From Burkholderiales bacterium C2 (lineage in GTDB: Bacteria > Pseudomonadota > Gammaproteobacteria > Burkholderiales > Burkholderiaceae_C), in NCBI GenBank assembly GCA_005503085.1, contig SCOI01000012.1:124001-188000 (forward strand): a stretch of DNA of 64,000 nt. Direction: 5' to 3'. Both the position numbers and the translations under genes were made by a program. The notes beneath the pieces were generated by a model, which saw only the letters and a program-made list of their open reading frames with translations, did no database searches and was not told the DNA's origin. Below are positions 25,608 through 36,079 of the stretch, piece by piece. Numbering within the stretch: position 1 is the first letter of the stretch; the number at the start of each line of letters is the position of its first letter.

Positions 25608-25623
25608 TAGAATCCTGCTCACC

Positions 25624-25887
25624 ATGGCCGATCCCACTCCCCAAGAAGTTCAGCAATTCATCGCCAACGGCCTGCCCTGCCAAGCGCTGCAGGTCGAGGG
25701 CGACGGCCGGCATTTCTTCGCCACCATCGTCTCCACCGAGTTCGAAGGCCTGTCCCGTGTGCGCCGCCATCAGCGCGTGTACCAGGCCCTGGGTGACCGC
25801 ATGCGCGAGCAGATCCACGCGCTCTCCATGAAAACACTGACGCCGGCCGAGCATGCTGCTTCCCCGGCCGAGCACCATCATTCCTGA
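25624..25887 (+). CDS. ibaG: BolA-family protein (IbaG-like)
   Basis: 87 aa. VEGDGRHFFATIV, GLSRVRRHQRVYQALGD and IHALSMKTLTPAE match the IbaG (YrbA) branch of the BolA family, which binds monothiol glutaredoxins and Fe-S clusters and takes part in iron-sulfur trafficking in the cytoplasm. The conserved His residues sit in the expected helix-turn-strand. A His/Ser-rich C-terminal tail is an addition to the core. In many betaproteobacteria murA follows, but here hisG is next. Confidence 0.88.
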   Translation: MADPTPQEVQQFIANGLPCQALQVEGDGRHFFATIVSTEFEGLSRVRRHQRVYQALGDRMREQIHALSMKTLTPAEHAASPAEHHHS

Positions 25888-25889
25888 GC

Positions 25890-25917
25890 GCCATCCGCTT
25901 TTCTGCAAGCGGGTGGC
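25890..25917 (+). terminator. Strong hairpin between ibaG and hisG (terminator or attenuator-like)
   Basis: GCCATCCGCTT (25890-25900) pairs with AAGCGGGTGGC (25907-25917), an 11-bp stem with one G-T pair and a 6-nt loop, starting right after the ibaG stop. No T-tract follows on +, so it may stall or partly terminate transcription or protect the 3' end. It separates the ABC/BolA transcript from the his operon. Confidence 0.45.
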
Positions 25918-25986
25918 GGCGAGGCGCCGCTAGGTGAACCCGCTGCCGTCCCGCTGAACCCGATTCACAAGGACGACAGACGCACC

Positions 25987-26625
25987 ATGATCACCCTGGC
26001 TCTCTCCAAAGGCCGCATCTTCGACGACACCCTGCCGCTGCTGCGCGCCGCCGGCATCGAGGTGCTGGAAGACCCCGAGACCTCGCGCAAGCTGATTCTT
26101 GAGACCAGCAATCCCGAGGTTCGCATCGTGATGGTGCGTGCCTCCGACGTGCCCACCTATGTCCAGCATGGCGGTGCCGATCTGGGCGTGGCCGGCAAGG
26201 ACATCCTGATCGAGCATGGCGGCGCGGGCCTCTACCAGCCCTTGGACCTGAACATCGCCAAATGCCGCGTCAGCGTGGCGGTGCGCCAGGGTTTTGACTA
26301 CGCGGGCGCCGTCCGGCAGGGCTCGCGCATTCGCGTGGCCACCAAGTACACCGAGATCGCGCGCCAGCATTTCGCCGAGAAAGGCGTCCACGTCGATCTG
26401 ATCAAGCTTTACGGCTCGATGGAGCTGGCGCCGCTGACGGGCCTGGCCGACGCCATCGTCGATATGGTCTCCACCGGCAACACCCTGCGCGCCAACCACT
26501 TGAGCGAGGTCGAGTTCATCATGGACATCTCGGCCCGCCTGGTTGTCAACCAGGCCGCGCTGAAGCTCAAGCGCGAACCGCTGCGCCGTCTGATCGACGC
26601 CTTCGCCTCTGCCATCCCGAAGTGA
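25987..26625 (+). CDS. hisG: ATP phosphoribosyltransferase, short form (HisG-S)
   Basis: 212 aa, the short form that lacks the C-terminal regulatory domain and needs HisZ for activity. HisZ is not in the window and must be encoded elsewhere. Family motifs [29 protein letters not shown] and [20 protein letters not shown] bind ATP and PRPP. It catalyses the first step of histidine synthesis in the cytoplasm. The ATG is preceded by AAGGACG. The stop overlaps the hisD region (GTGA at 26622-26625), starting a coupled operon. Confidence 0.95.
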   Translation: MITLALSKGRIFDDTLPLLRAAGIEVLEDPETSRKLILETSNPEVRIVMVRASDVPTYVQHGGADLGVAGKDILIEHGGAGLYQPLDLNIAKCRVSVAVRQGFDYAGAVRQGSRIRVATKYTEIARQHFAEKGVHVDLIKLYGSMELAPLTGLADAIVDMVSTGNTLRANHLSEVEFIMDISARLVVNQAALKLKREPLRRLIDAFASAIPK

Positions 26626-26630
26626 GCCGC

Positions 26631-27947
26631 ATGATGTCCTTGAAGCTCCGCCAACTGAATACCGCCAGCCCCGACTTCGAAGCCGAGTTCCAGCGTGTGC
26701 TGCACTGGTCGGCCGAGACCGATTCGGCCATCGAAACCCGCGTGGCCGAGATCCTGGCCGATGTGCGTGCCCGCGGCGATGCGGCCGTGCTGGCGTACAC
26801 GGCCCGCTTTGACGGCCTGCAGGCCGTCACGGTGGCCGCGCTGGAACTGACGCGCGAGGAACTGAAGGCTGCCTTCGAGGCCATCAGCCCGGCCCAGCGC
26901 GGCGCGCTGCAGGCCGCTGCCGAGCGGGTGCGCAGCTATCACGAGCGCCAGAAGCAGGCCTGCGGCCTGAGCTGGAGCTATCGCGACGAGGACGGCAGCC
27001 TGCTGGGGCAAAAAGTGACCCCGCTGGACCGTGTCGGCATCTATGTGCCCGGTGGCAAGGCCGCCTACCCGAGCAGCGTGCTGATGAATGCCATCCCTGC
27101 CCAGGTGGCCGGTGTGCCCGAAATCATCATGGTGGTGCCGACTCCCAAGGGGGAGAAGAACCCACTGGTGCTGGCCGCCGCCTATGTGGCGGGCGTGCAC
27201 CGCGCCTTCACGGTCGGCGGCGCCCAGGCCGTCGCGGCGCTGGCCTATGGCACGGCGACGGTGCCGCGCGTCGACAAGATCACCGGCCCCGGCAATGCCT
27301 ATGTGGCCAGTGCGAAGAAGCATGTGTTCGGCCAGGTCGGCATCGACATGATTGCCGGCCCCAGCGAGATCCTGGTGCTGGCCGACGGCACGACGCCGCC
27401 GGACTGGGTTGCGATGGATCTGTTCAGCCAGGCCGAGCACGACGAGCTGGCGCAGAGCATCCTGCTCTGTCCCGATGCTGGTTATATCGAGAAGGTCCGC
27501 GAGGCGATCGAGCGCCTGTTGCCGACGATGCCGCGCCAGGACGTGATCCGCGCGTCGCTCGAAGGGCGGGGCGCGCTGATACAGACCCGCTCGATGGACG
27601 AGGCCTGCGAGATCAGCAATCGCATCGCGCCCGAGCATCTGGAGGTATCCAGCGCCGATCCGCACCGCTGGGAGCCGCTGCTGCGCCATGCCGGCGCGAT
27701 CTTCCTGGGCGCCTATACCAGCGAATCGCTGGGCGACTACTGCGCCGGCCCCAACCATGTGCTGCCGACCTCGGGCACCGCGCGCTTCTCCTCGCCGCTG
27801 GGGGTGTATGACTTCCAGAAGCGTTCGAGCCTGATCGAGGTCAGCGAGGCCGGGGCCCAGAAGCTGGGGCCGATTGCTGCCGAACTGGCTTATGGCGAAG
27901 GCCTGCAAGGGCATGCACGGGCGGCGGAGATGCGCTTGAAAAGCTGA
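26631..27947 (+). CDS. hisD: Histidinol dehydrogenase
   Basis: About 438 aa. It catalyses the last two steps of histidine synthesis (histidinol to histidine, NAD-dependent, zinc enzyme). Typical motifs are [42 protein letters not shown] and IAPEHLE (catalytic Glu/His). The start is uncertain: GTG 26622 (overlapping the hisG stop), ATG 26631 or ATG 26634; I choose 26631. It is followed not by hisC but by a toxin-antitoxin pair with its own operator, an insertion into the usual order. Confidence 0.94.
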   Translation: MMSLKLRQLNTASPDFEAEFQRVLHWSAETDSAIETRVAEILADVRARGDAAVLAYTARFDGLQAVTVAALELTREELKAAFEAISPAQRGALQAAAERVRSYHERQKQACGLSWSYRDEDGSLLGQKVTPLDRVGIYVPGGKAAYPSSVLMNAIPAQVAGVPEIIMVVPTPKGEKNPLVLAAAYVAGVHRAFTVGGAQAVAALAYGTATVPRVDKITGPGNAYVASAKKHVFGQVGIDMIAGPSEILVLADGTTPPDWVAMDLFSQAEHDELAQSILLCPDAGYIEKVREAIERLLPTMPRQDVIRASLEGRGALIQTRSMDEACEISNRIAPEHLEVSSADPHRWEPLLRHAGAIFLGAYTSESLGDYCAGPNHVLPTSGTARFSSPLGVYDFQKRSSLIEVSEAGAQKLGPIAAELAYGEGLQGHARAAEMRLKS

Positions 27948-27956
27948 GATGAAATG

Positions 27957-27988
27957 AACACGAACTTCGTGTAACACGAACTTCGTGT
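27957..27988. promoter_or_regulatory. Tandem palindromic operator of the RHH-PIN module
   Basis: Two direct copies of AACACGAACTTCGTGT (27957-27972 and 27973-27988), each containing the perfect palindrome ACACGAACTTCGTGT, lie 13 nt upstream of the antitoxin ATG. Adjacent palindromes at this spacing are the usual binding sites of ribbon-helix-helix antitoxins and predict autorepression. Confidence 0.82.
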
Positions 27989-28001
27989 TAAATTTCGAGC
28001 C

Positions 28002-28223
28002 ATGAAGAACGTGACCGTCAGCATGGAGGACAGCGTCGCCGAATGGGCCCGGCTGGAGGCCGCGCGGCGCAATACCAGCGTGTCCCGCCTGGTCGGCGAG
28101 ATGCTGGCCGAGAAGATGCGGCATGACGACGCCTATCAGCGCGCGCTGCAGGATTGGCTGCACCGCGAGCGCTCCTGGGTTTCGAACGGCGCGGCCTATC
28201 CGGCGCGGAGCGCTGAGGCATGA
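28002..28223 (+). CDS. Ribbon-helix-helix antitoxin
   Basis: 73 aa. The N-terminal MKNVTVSMEDSVAEWARLEAARRNTSVSRLVGEML has the strand-helix-helix pattern of MetJ/Arc-type DNA-binding domains. The C-terminal half (WLHRERSWVSNG) would wrap the toxin. It starts 13 nt after the tandem operator and overlaps the toxin gene by ATGA (28220-28223). No Shine-Dalgarno sequence is obvious before the ATG. It sits inside the his operon between hisD and hisC. Confidence 0.85.
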   Translation: MKNVTVSMEDSVAEWARLEAARRNTSVSRLVGEMLAEKMRHDDAYQRALQDWLHRERSWVSNGAAYPARSAEA

Positions 28224-28660
28224 AGCCGGTCTTTGTGGATACCTCGGTGCTGATACTCAGCGAAGACGGCGCCGATCCGGAGGCCAGGGTCAAGGCCTTG
28301 GCCTGGCTGATGCTGCTGTGGCAGCAGCGCGCCGGCCGGGTCTCGACCCAGGTGCTCAACGACTTCTACCGCCTGGTCACGACCCGCATCCAGCCGCCCA
28401 TGCCCAATGGCGATGCCCGCGCCGAGGTGCGGCGCTACCAGCGCTGGAATCCCTGGGCCATCGACCATGCGACGGTCGAGAGCGCCTGGTCGATCGAGAG
28501 CCGCTTCGGCCTGGCCTATGCCGACGCGCTGATCGTCGCGGCCGCCAAGGCCCAGGGCTGCGAGCTGCTCCTGAGCCTGGAACTGCCGCATGAGCAGCAG
28601 CTCGATAGCGTGCGAATCCTCAACCCCTTGCAGAGCGAGCCCAGCGCATGGACCGACTGA
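28220..28660 (+). CDS. PIN-domain toxin (VapC-like ribonuclease)
   Basis: 146 aa. The PIN fold is marked by FVDTSVLI (first acidic residue Asp7), the YADALIVAAAKAQGCELLLS region (Asp plus the terminal acidic residue, here Glu in SLEL where Asp is usual) and VSTQVLNDFY where many relatives have a Glu. These acidic residues would hold a metal for RNA cleavage. It is coupled to the RHH antitoxin by ATGA. Its last 13 nt overlap the start of hisC, so the module is integrated into the operon's translation. Confidence 0.82.
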   Translation: MKPVFVDTSVLILSEDGADPEARVKALAWLMLLWQQRAGRVSTQVLNDFYRLVTTRIQPPMPNGDARAEVRRYQRWNPWAIDHATVESAWSIESRFGLAYADALIVAAAKAQGCELLLSLELPHEQQLDSVRILNPLQSEPSAWTD

Positions 28661-29727
28661 CGCAACAAAGCCTGGCTCGCATCCGTGACGATGTGCGCGC
28701 CACCCAGGCCTATCCGGTGCAAAGCGCCGCCGGCCTGATCAAGCTGGACACGATGGAGAACCCGTTCCGGCTGCCCGAGGCGCTGCAGCGCGAGCTGGGC
28801 GAGCGCCTGGGCCGGGTCGCGATCAACCGCTACCCGGCGGCGCGCACCGGCGTGCTGGCCGCCGCACTGGCCGCGCATGCCGGCATGCCGGCGGGCTGCG
28901 CCATCACGCTAGGCAATGGCTCGGACGAGATCATCACGATGCTGGCCATGGCGATCAGCCGCCCCGGCGCGAAGATCCTGTCGCCGCTGCCCAGTTTCGT
29001 GATGTACGAGATCTCGGCGCGCTACCAGGGCCTGGGCTTTGTCGGCGTGCCGCTGACCGCCGATTTCGAGCTCGACGAGGCAGCGATGCTGGCCGCGATC
29101 GCGGAGCAGCAGCCGGCCCTGATCTATCTGGCCTATCCGAACAACCCGACCGCCAATCTGTGGGATGCCGGCGTTATCGAGCGCATCGTCGAGGCGGCCC
29201 CTGGCCTGGTCGTGATGGACGAGGCCTACCAGCCCTTTGCCGAGCGCGATGCGATGGGCCTGTTGGCCAGGTATCCGCATGTGCTGGTGATGCGCACGAT
29301 GAGCAAGTTCGGCCTGGCCGGCGTGCGCATCGGCTACCTGATCGGGCAGCAGGCGCTGATCCAGGAAATCGACAAGGTCCGCCCGCCCTTCAATATCGGC
29401 GTGCTGAACGCCGAGGCCGGGCTGTTCGCGCTGGAGCATGCCGAGGTCTACGCTGCCCAGGCCGAGATCCTGCGCGCCGAACGCGACCGCCTGCTGGCCG
29501 AGCTGGCGCAAATGCCCGGTATCCGGCCTTTTCCGAGCCAGGGCAATATGATTCTGGCCAGGGTGGCCGACGCGGCACGCAGCTTCGACGCGATGAAGGC
29601 CAGAGGCGTGCTGATCAAGAATGTCTCGGCCATGCACCCGCTGCTGGCCAACTGCCTGCGCATCACGGTGGGCACGCCCGAGGAAAACGCGGCGATGCTG
29701 GCCGCACTGAAAGAGAGTCTGTCATGA
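28648..29727 (+). CDS. hisC: Histidinol-phosphate aminotransferase
   Basis: 359 aa, PLP-dependent fold type I. The PLP-lysine motif [16 protein letters not shown], the YPNNPT loop and the C-terminal [11 protein letters not shown] (substrate Arg) are present. It transaminates imidazole-acetol phosphate using glutamate. The ATG (28648) lies within the end of the PIN-toxin gene (13-nt overlap), with GAGC-type bases upstream but no strong Shine-Dalgarno sequence. The stop overlaps hisB by ATGA (29724-29727). Confidence 0.93.
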   Translation: MDRLTQQSLARIRDDVRATQAYPVQSAAGLIKLDTMENPFRLPEALQRELGERLGRVAINRYPAARTGVLAAALAAHAGMPAGCAITLGNGSDEIITMLAMAISRPGAKILSPLPSFVMYEISARYQGLGFVGVPLTADFELDEAAMLAAIAEQQPALIYLAYPNNPTANLWDAGVIERIVEAAPGLVVMDEAYQPFAERDAMGLLARYPHVLVMRTMSKFGLAGVRIGYLIGQQALIQEIDKVRPPFNIGVLNAEAGLFALEHAEVYAAQAEILRAERDRLLAELAQMPGIRPFPSQGNMILARVADAARSFDAMKARGVLIKNVSAMHPLLANCLRITVGTPEENAAMLAALKESLS

Positions 29728-30320
29728 GCGCCCCACGCATTGCCGAAGTCAGCCGCAACACCAAGGAAACCCAGATCAGGGTGCGCGTCAATCTGGACGG
29801 CACGGGCGAGGCCAAGCTCAACACCGGCATCGGTTTCTTCGACCACATGCTGGACCAGATCGCCCGCCACGGCCTGATCGATCTGGACATCGAGGCCAAG
29901 GGCGACCTGCACATCGATGGCCACCACACGGTCGAGGATGTGGGCATCACCTTGGGGCTGGCCGTGGCCCAGGCCATCGGCGACAAGAAGGGCATCACCC
30001 GCTACGGCCACAGCTATGTGCCGCTGGACGAGGCGCTGTCGCGCGTGGTGGTCGATTTCTCCGGCCGCCCGGGCCTGCAGATGGACTGCAAATTCACCGC
30101 CGGCAGCATCGGTGCTTTCGACACCCAGCTGACCTTCGAGTTCTTCCAGGGCTTTGTCAACCACGCGCTGGTCAGCCTGCATGTCGACAACCTGAAGGGC
30201 CATAACGCCCACCACCAGGCCGAGACCATGTTCAAGGCCTTCGGCCGCGCGCTGCGCATGGCGATGACCCTGGATCCGCGCAGCGCGGGCGTGATCCCCT
30301 CGACCAAGGGAAGCCTCTGA
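29724..30320 (+). CDS. hisB: Imidazoleglycerol-phosphate dehydratase
   Basis: 198 aa, the monofunctional form without the N-terminal histidinol-phosphatase domain, so the phosphatase must be encoded elsewhere. Metal-binding motifs [24 protein letters not shown] and GHNAHHQAE are complete. It dehydrates imidazole-glycerol phosphate in the cytoplasm. It overlaps hisC by 4 nt and is separated from hisH by 1 nt. Confidence 0.94.
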   Translation: MSAPRIAEVSRNTKETQIRVRVNLDGTGEAKLNTGIGFFDHMLDQIARHGLIDLDIEAKGDLHIDGHHTVEDVGITLGLAVAQAIGDKKGITRYGHSYVPLDEALSRVVVDFSGRPGLQMDCKFTAGSIGAFDTQLTFEFFQGFVNHALVSLHVDNLKGHNAHHQAETMFKAFGRALRMAMTLDPRSAGVIPSTKGSL

Positions 30321-30321
30321 G

Positions 30322-30969
30322 ATGAGCCGTACCGTTGCGGTTGTCGATTACGGCATGGGCAATCTGCGCTCGGTGTCGCAGGCCGTGCTGCATGTGGCGC
30401 AGGACTCGGGCCTGGACGTGGTGATCACCGCCAAGCCCGAGGAGGTCTATGCCGCCGAGCGGGTCGTGCTGCCGGGCCAGGGCGCGATGCGTGACTGCAT
30501 GCGCGAACTGGCCGACTCCGGTCTGAAGGAGGCCGTGCTCGACGCCGCCGCGAACAAGCCGCTGATGGGCGTCTGCGTCGGCATGCAGATGCTCCTGGAC
30601 CACAGCGAGGAACAGGACACGCCGGGCCTGGGTCTGATCCCGGGTCAGGTCAGGCGTTTCAGGCTCGAAGGCCAGATCCAGCCCGATGGCAGCCGCTACA
30701 AGGTGCCGCAGATGGGCTGGAACCGTGTGCGCCAGAGCCGACCCCACCCGATCTGGGCCGGTGTGCCCGACGAATCCTGGTTTTATTTCGTGCACAGTTT
30801 TTATGCGCAGCCGTTAGATGCGCACCACAGCGCGGGGGAAACCGAGTACGGCCTGCGCTTTACCTGTGCGGTGGCCCGGGATAATATTTTTGCTACCCAA
30901 TTCCACCCTGAGAAAAGTGCCGCGCTCGGGCTTGCCCTGTATCGCAACTTCCTGCTTTGGAAGCCTTGA
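30322..30969 (+). CDS. hisH: Imidazole glycerol phosphate synthase, glutaminase subunit
   Basis: 215 aa class I glutamine amidotransferase. The nucleophile elbow GVCVGMQML (Cys), and His/Glu in TQFHPEKS, complete the triad. It supplies ammonia to HisF through the HisHF heterodimer. It begins 1 nt after the hisB stop. A 74-nt pyrimidine-rich gap separates it from hisA, the loosest junction in the hisC-hisF part of the operon. Confidence 0.94.
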   Translation: MSRTVAVVDYGMGNLRSVSQAVLHVAQDSGLDVVITAKPEEVYAAERVVLPGQGAMRDCMRELADSGLKEAVLDAAANKPLMGVCVGMQMLLDHSEEQDTPGLGLIPGQVRRFRLEGQIQPDGSRYKVPQMGWNRVRQSRPHPIWAGVPDESWFYFVHSFYAQPLDAHHSAGETEYGLRFTCAVARDNIFATQFHPEKSAALGLALYRNFLLWKP

Positions 30970-31043
30970 GGACATCCACGTCTTCTTCCCCTGCACTTGG
31001 TCTCGTCCCTCTTCTCCCATTTCTCACCACCCCTGCCTCGGCC

Positions 31044-31787
31044 ATGCTGCTGATCCCTGCGATTGACCTGAAAGACGGCAAGTGTGTTCGCCTTGAACAA
31101 GGCGACATGAATGTCTCCACCACCTTTGGCGAGGACCCCGCCGCGATGGCCCGAAGATGGGTGGACGCCGGCGCGCGCCGCCTGCATCTGGTGGACCTCA
31201 ACGGGGCCTTTGCCGGCAAACCGGTCAATGAACCGGCCATCAAGGCCATCCTGCGCGAGGTCGGCAGCGAGATTCCGGTGCAGCTGGGTGGCGGCATCCG
31301 CGACCTCGACACCATCGAGCGCTACCTCGATGACGGCCTGAGCTACATCATCATCGGCACGGCCGCGGTCAAGAACCCCGGCTTTCTGCAGGACGCGGCC
31401 ACTGCGTTTGGCGGCCACATCATCGTCGGCCTCGATGCCAAGGACGGCAAGGTCGCGACCGACGGCTGGAGCAAGCTGACCGGCCACGAGGTGATTGATC
31501 TGGCCAAGAAGTTCCAGGACTACGGTATCGAGGGTGTGATCTACACCGATATCGGTCGCGACGGCATGCTGACCGGCATCAATATCGAGGCCACCGTCAA
31601 GCTGGCGCGGGCGCTGACCATCCCGGTGATCGCCTCCGGCGGCCTGTCGAATATGGCCGATATCGAGGCGCTGTGTGCGGTCGAGGACGAGGGCGTCGAG
31701 GGCGTGATCTGCGGCCGCGCCATCTACACCGGCGCGCTCGACCTGGCCGCCGCCCAGGTGCGCGCCGACGAGCTGAGCCGGGGCTGA
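31044..31787 (+). CDS. hisA: Phosphoribosyl-ProFAR isomerase (HisA)
   Basis: 247 aa TIM barrel. Asp8 (LLIPAIDL) and the second catalytic Asp in YTDIGRDGM, with phosphate-binding GGGIR and SGGL loops, are intact. It isomerises ProFAR to PRFAR in the cytoplasm. The ATG at 31044 starts directly with family sequence; an upstream in-frame extension is non-conserved. There is no Shine-Dalgarno sequence in the pyrimidine-rich leader (30970-31043). hisF follows 7 nt after the stop. Confidence 0.93.
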   Translation: MLLIPAIDLKDGKCVRLEQGDMNVSTTFGEDPAAMARRWVDAGARRLHLVDLNGAFAGKPVNEPAIKAILREVGSEIPVQLGGGIRDLDTIERYLDDGLSYIIIGTAAVKNPGFLQDAATAFGGHIIVGLDAKDGKVATDGWSKLTGHEVIDLAKKFQDYGIEGVIYTDIGRDGMLTGINIEATVKLARALTIPVIASGGLSNMADIEALCAVEDEGVEGVICGRAIYTGALDLAAAQVRADELSRG

Positions 31788-31794
31788 GCGGGCG

Positions 31795-32552
31795 ATGCTG
31801 GCCAAGCGCATCATCCCCTGCCTGGATGTGACCGGCGGTCGCGTCGTCAAGGGCATCAACTTCCTGGAACTGCGCGACGCCGGTGATCCGGTCGAGATCG
31901 CCGCCCGCTACAACGAGCAGGGTGCCGATGAGCTGACCTTTCTGGACATCACCGCGACCAGCGATGGCCGCGACCTGATCCTGCACATCATCGAGGCCGT
32001 CGCCAGCCAGGTCTTCATCCCGCTGACGGTGGGTGGCGGCGTGCGCGAGGTGGCCGATGTGCGGCGCCTGCTGAACGCCGGGGCCGACAAGGTCAGCTTC
32101 AACTCGGCCGCGATCGCCAATCCGCAAGTCATCCGCGATGCGTCCGACAAGTACGGCGCCCAGTGCATCGTCGTCGCGATTGATGCCAAGCGTCGTGAGG
32201 ATGGCCAGGGCTGGGATGTCTACAGCCACGGCGGCCGCAAGAACACCGGCCTGGATGTCGTGAGCTGGGCCAGGCAGATGGCCGAGCATGGCGCCGGCGA
32301 GATCCTCTTGACCAGCATGGACCGCGATGGCACCAAGAGCGGCTTCGACCTGGCGCTGACCCGCGCCGTCAGCGATGCGATCAATGTGCCGGTGATCGCC
32401 TCCGGCGGTGTCGGCTCGCTGGACGATCTGGCCGATGGCGTGCAGCAAGGCGGCGCCGATGCGGTGCTGGCCGCCAGCATCTTTCACTATGGACAGCACA
32501 CGGTCGGCGAGGCCAAGGCCTTGATGGCGGCGCGTGGGATTCCTGTTCGTCA

Positions 32553-32556
<4 letters not shown>
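31795..32556 (+). CDS. hisF: Imidazole glycerol phosphate synthase, cyclase subunit
   Basis: 253 aa TIM barrel. Asp11 (IIPCLDV) and the catalytic Asp in VVAIDAK, with TVGGGV and ASGGVGS phosphate loops, are present. With HisH it forms imidazole-glycerol phosphate and AICAR. In many relatives hisI and hisE follow; here the hisF stop overlaps rsmD by ATGA (32553-32556) instead. Confidence 0.94.
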
Positions 32557-33887
<1,331 letters not shown>

Positions 33888-34430
33888 TCAGACAAGCCGC
33901 CAGAGCTCGCCGTAGCGCGGTGCAGCCGGCCAGTCGGCGGCCGATGCCGGCGGCGGCCTGCCCTCCGACACCCAGCGTCTGGCCAGCATCCAGCCGCCGT
34001 GGCTGACCACCAGCGCCGGTTTCTGCACCGACCACGCACCGGCCCTGGCCAGCAGCGCATTCAGCGCCTCGCCGCCGCCCGGCGCATAAGCACCGAAGTC
34101 CGCACACCAGGCATCGACTTCGGCCTGGCCGATGGCGTGCCAGGTCTTGCCCTCCCAGCGGCCGAAGTCCAGTTCCAGCAGGGCCGCATCGACCCGATGG
34201 GTCCAGCCCCAGCGCCGCAGCCAGGCGCCGACCTCGCGGCAGCGCCGCAGCGGCGAGCTGTGGATGCAATGCGGCAGGCGCTCGCGCCGGGCCGTGGCCT
34301 GGATGCGGCGGGCCAGGCGCTTGGCGCGGCGCCAATGCACCGGCAGATCGGTGCCGGCGCCGATGCAGCGTCCGGCGGCCCCTTCTGGCCTCGGATGGCG
34401 CCAGGCCCAGACCTGCTGGTCTTCAGACAT
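33888..34430 (-). CDS. cobC: Histidine phosphatase, probable alpha-ribazole phosphatase
   Basis: 180 aa, histidine phosphatase fold. The catalytic motif is RHPRPEG instead of RHGET, as usual for this branch, followed by RCIGAGTDLPV, SSPLRRCREV, LLELDFGRWEG and VVSHGG (second His). Removal of the 5'-phosphate from alpha-ribazole phosphate (or adenosylcobalamin 5'-phosphate) is inferred from the overlap with cobS: the two genes share 8 nt and are transcribed together. Confidence 0.78.
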   Translation of the reverse strand: MSEDQQVWAWRHPRPEGAAGRCIGAGTDLPVHWRRAKRLARRIQATARRERLPHCIHSSPLRRCREVGAWLRRWGWTHRVDAALLELDFGRWEGKTWHAIGQAEVDAWCADFGAYAPGGGEALNALLARAGAWSVQKPALVVSHGGWMLARRWVSEGRPPPASAADWPAAPRYGELWRLV

Positions 34431-35211
34431 GGGCCAGCCAGGCCAGCAGCGCGGCCAGTTCCACCACCTGTTGCGTGGCGCCCAGGTTGTCGCCGGTATA
34501 GCCGCCCAGGCGCCGGTTCAGCCAGGCCTGCATGGCCCGGGTCGCGACGGCGGCCGCCAGCACGGCCAGGCCCAGCTGCGACAGCCACTGCGGCTGCTGC
34601 CAGGCGATCCCCAGGCTCAGCAGCAGCACCCAGAGCAAGGCGGTCAGCAGCGTCACGATGCTGGCCTGGGTGGCCAGCGGCTTGGCCTTGGCATGATCCG
34701 CATCGCCGGCATAGGGCAGGGCGCGTATCAGCCAGACCGGCGCGGCCCGCGAGGCACAGTGGGCCCAGACCAGGGCCGTCATCGCCAGCAGCCAGTCCTG
34801 CTCCACGAGAGCAAGCAGCACGGCCGCCTTCAGCCCCAGCATCAGGATCAGCCCCAGCGCGCCATAGCTGCCGATGCGCGAGTCCTTCATGATCAGCAAG
34901 GCCTTGTCACGGCTGACCGCGCCCCCCAGGCCGTCGCAGGTATCGGCCCAGCCGTCCTCATGGAAGCCGCCGGTCAGCCAGACGCCGGCTGCCATCGCCA
35001 GGCCTACTGCCACGCCGGCCGGCCACAGCCATAGCGCGGCCCACAGCACCAGCGCGCTGAAGGTCCCGACCAAGAGGCCCACCAGCGGGAAATGGCGCGC
35101 GCAATGCTGCAGCCACAGCGGCTCAAAACCCACCCAGCGCGGAATCGGCACTCGGGTGAAGAATTGCAGGGCAATGAAGAACAGACGGAGTTCGTGGAGG
35201 ACGAGGCGCAT
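34423..35211 (-). CDS. cobS: Adenosylcobinamide-GDP ribazoletransferase (cobalamin synthase)
   Basis: 262 aa inner-membrane enzyme with several helices. The conserved acidic motif GGFHEDGWADTCDG, with metal-binding Asp/Glu residues, and KDSRIGSYGALGL are diagnostic. It joins the lower-ligand nucleoside to adenosylcobinamide-GDP. It is followed by cobC and lies about 6 kb from the large cobalamin operon, so nucleotide-loop assembly is split over two loci. No cobalamin riboswitch is visible upstream. Confidence 0.92.
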   Translation of the reverse strand: MRLVLHELRLFFIALQFFTRVPIPRWVGFEPLWLQHCARHFPLVGLLVGTFSALVLWAALWLWPAGVAVGLAMAAGVWLTGGFHEDGWADTCDGLGGAVSRDKALLIMKDSRIGSYGALGLILMLGLKAAVLLALVEQDWLLAMTALVWAHCASRAAPVWLIRALPYAGDADHAKAKPLATQASIVTLLTALLWVLLLSLGIAWQQPQWLSQLGLAVLAAAVATRAMQAWLNRRLGGYTGDNLGATQQVVELAALLAWLAHV

Positions 35212-35365
35212 GCGCGGGCGAGAGCGGGGGGCCGGCCGATTATCGTCGGAGCACCTGGCGAGCCGCAGCGGCTTCGTTTCTCGGGATTGATGCCGGTCGG
35301 GCTCTTGGATAAGGTGCGGCCGTGATCAAGCCCTGTCCATCTGCATCCTGATGCCGGAGAACCCT

Positions 35366-36079
35366 ATGAAGCCGCCCATTCTCAAATCAAGCCTCCGCCT
35401 GGCCGCCGCCGCCGCGCTCGCTGTAGCGCAGGCCGCCAGCTGGGCCGCCGACGGCTTTGTGACGACCAACGAGGCCAAGCTGGATGCGATCTTCTCGCAG
35501 GCAGGTTTTGCCGCTGCCGACAGGATAGACATTCGTTTCAACAGCCAGACAAGCGTCATCGATGCCAGCCTGACCTCGATCGACAGCTTTGCCGATTGGA
35601 ACAAGATGGCCGGGCTGGCGGTCAACCTTGATGCGCCCGTCGTCAATATGTTCTTTGTCGACAAGGTGCGCTGGTGCGGCGATCCGGGCAGCAATATCGT
35701 TGGCTGCGCGGACACGCCCGGCAACCTGATGGCGCTCGACTCCAGCTGGGCGGCCCATGCGAGCCTCGGCGGCAATCTGCTCGCTCATGAACTGGCCCAC
35801 AACCTGGGGCTGGGTCATGTGCTGCCGAACAATGGCAGCAATCTGATGAACCCGACGCTGTCGGCCAGCTTCGCGCTGACCGCCGCCCAGATCACCACCA
35901 TCCTGGGCAGCGCCCTGGTGCAAAGCGATGCGCAGGGCAAGTTCATCACGATCCAGCCGATCGCCGTGCTGGCTACCGCGCCGGTGCCCGAGCCCGCCAG
36001 CTGGGCCATGCTGCTGCTGGGCGGTGTGCTGCTGGTCGGCGTGGCACGCGGGCGCCGCAGCGATCCAGGCCAGGCCTGA
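35366..36079 (+). CDS. PEP-CTERM sorted metzincin-like metalloprotease
   Basis: 237 aa. A signal peptide (about 1-27) precedes a domain with HELAHNLGLGH, the extended zinc motif HExxHxxGxxH of metzincins, and a downstream NLMNPT Met-turn. The C-terminus ends with VPEPASWAMLLLGG and a basic RGRR tail, the PEP-CTERM sorting signal recognised by exosortase. I infer a zinc peptidase exported and processed by an exosortase encoded elsewhere. The ATG at 35366 has GGAG upstream. The stop overlaps the next ATG (TGATG). Confidence 0.83.
   Translation: MKPPILKSSLRLAAAAALAVAQAASWAADGFVTTNEAKLDAIFSQAGFAAADRIDIRFNSQTSVIDASLTSIDSFADWNKMAGLAVNLDAPVVNMFFVDKVRWCGDPGSNIVGCADTPGNLMALDSSWAAHASLGGNLLAHELAHNLGLGHVLPNNGSNLMNPTLSASFALTAAQITTILGSALVQSDAQGKFITIQPIAVLATAPVPEPASWAMLLLGGVLLVGVARGRRSDPGQA

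Noticed and set aside
33888-34430. Apparent loss of the RHG motif in the histidine phosphatase
   Set aside because: RHP is, to my knowledge, usual in this CobC-like branch, and the other catalytic residues are intact, so it is not treated as degenerate.
35212-35365. Search for a second cobalamin riboswitch upstream of cobS
   Set aside because: The CCCGCAACGG-type core and B12 box are absent on either strand.
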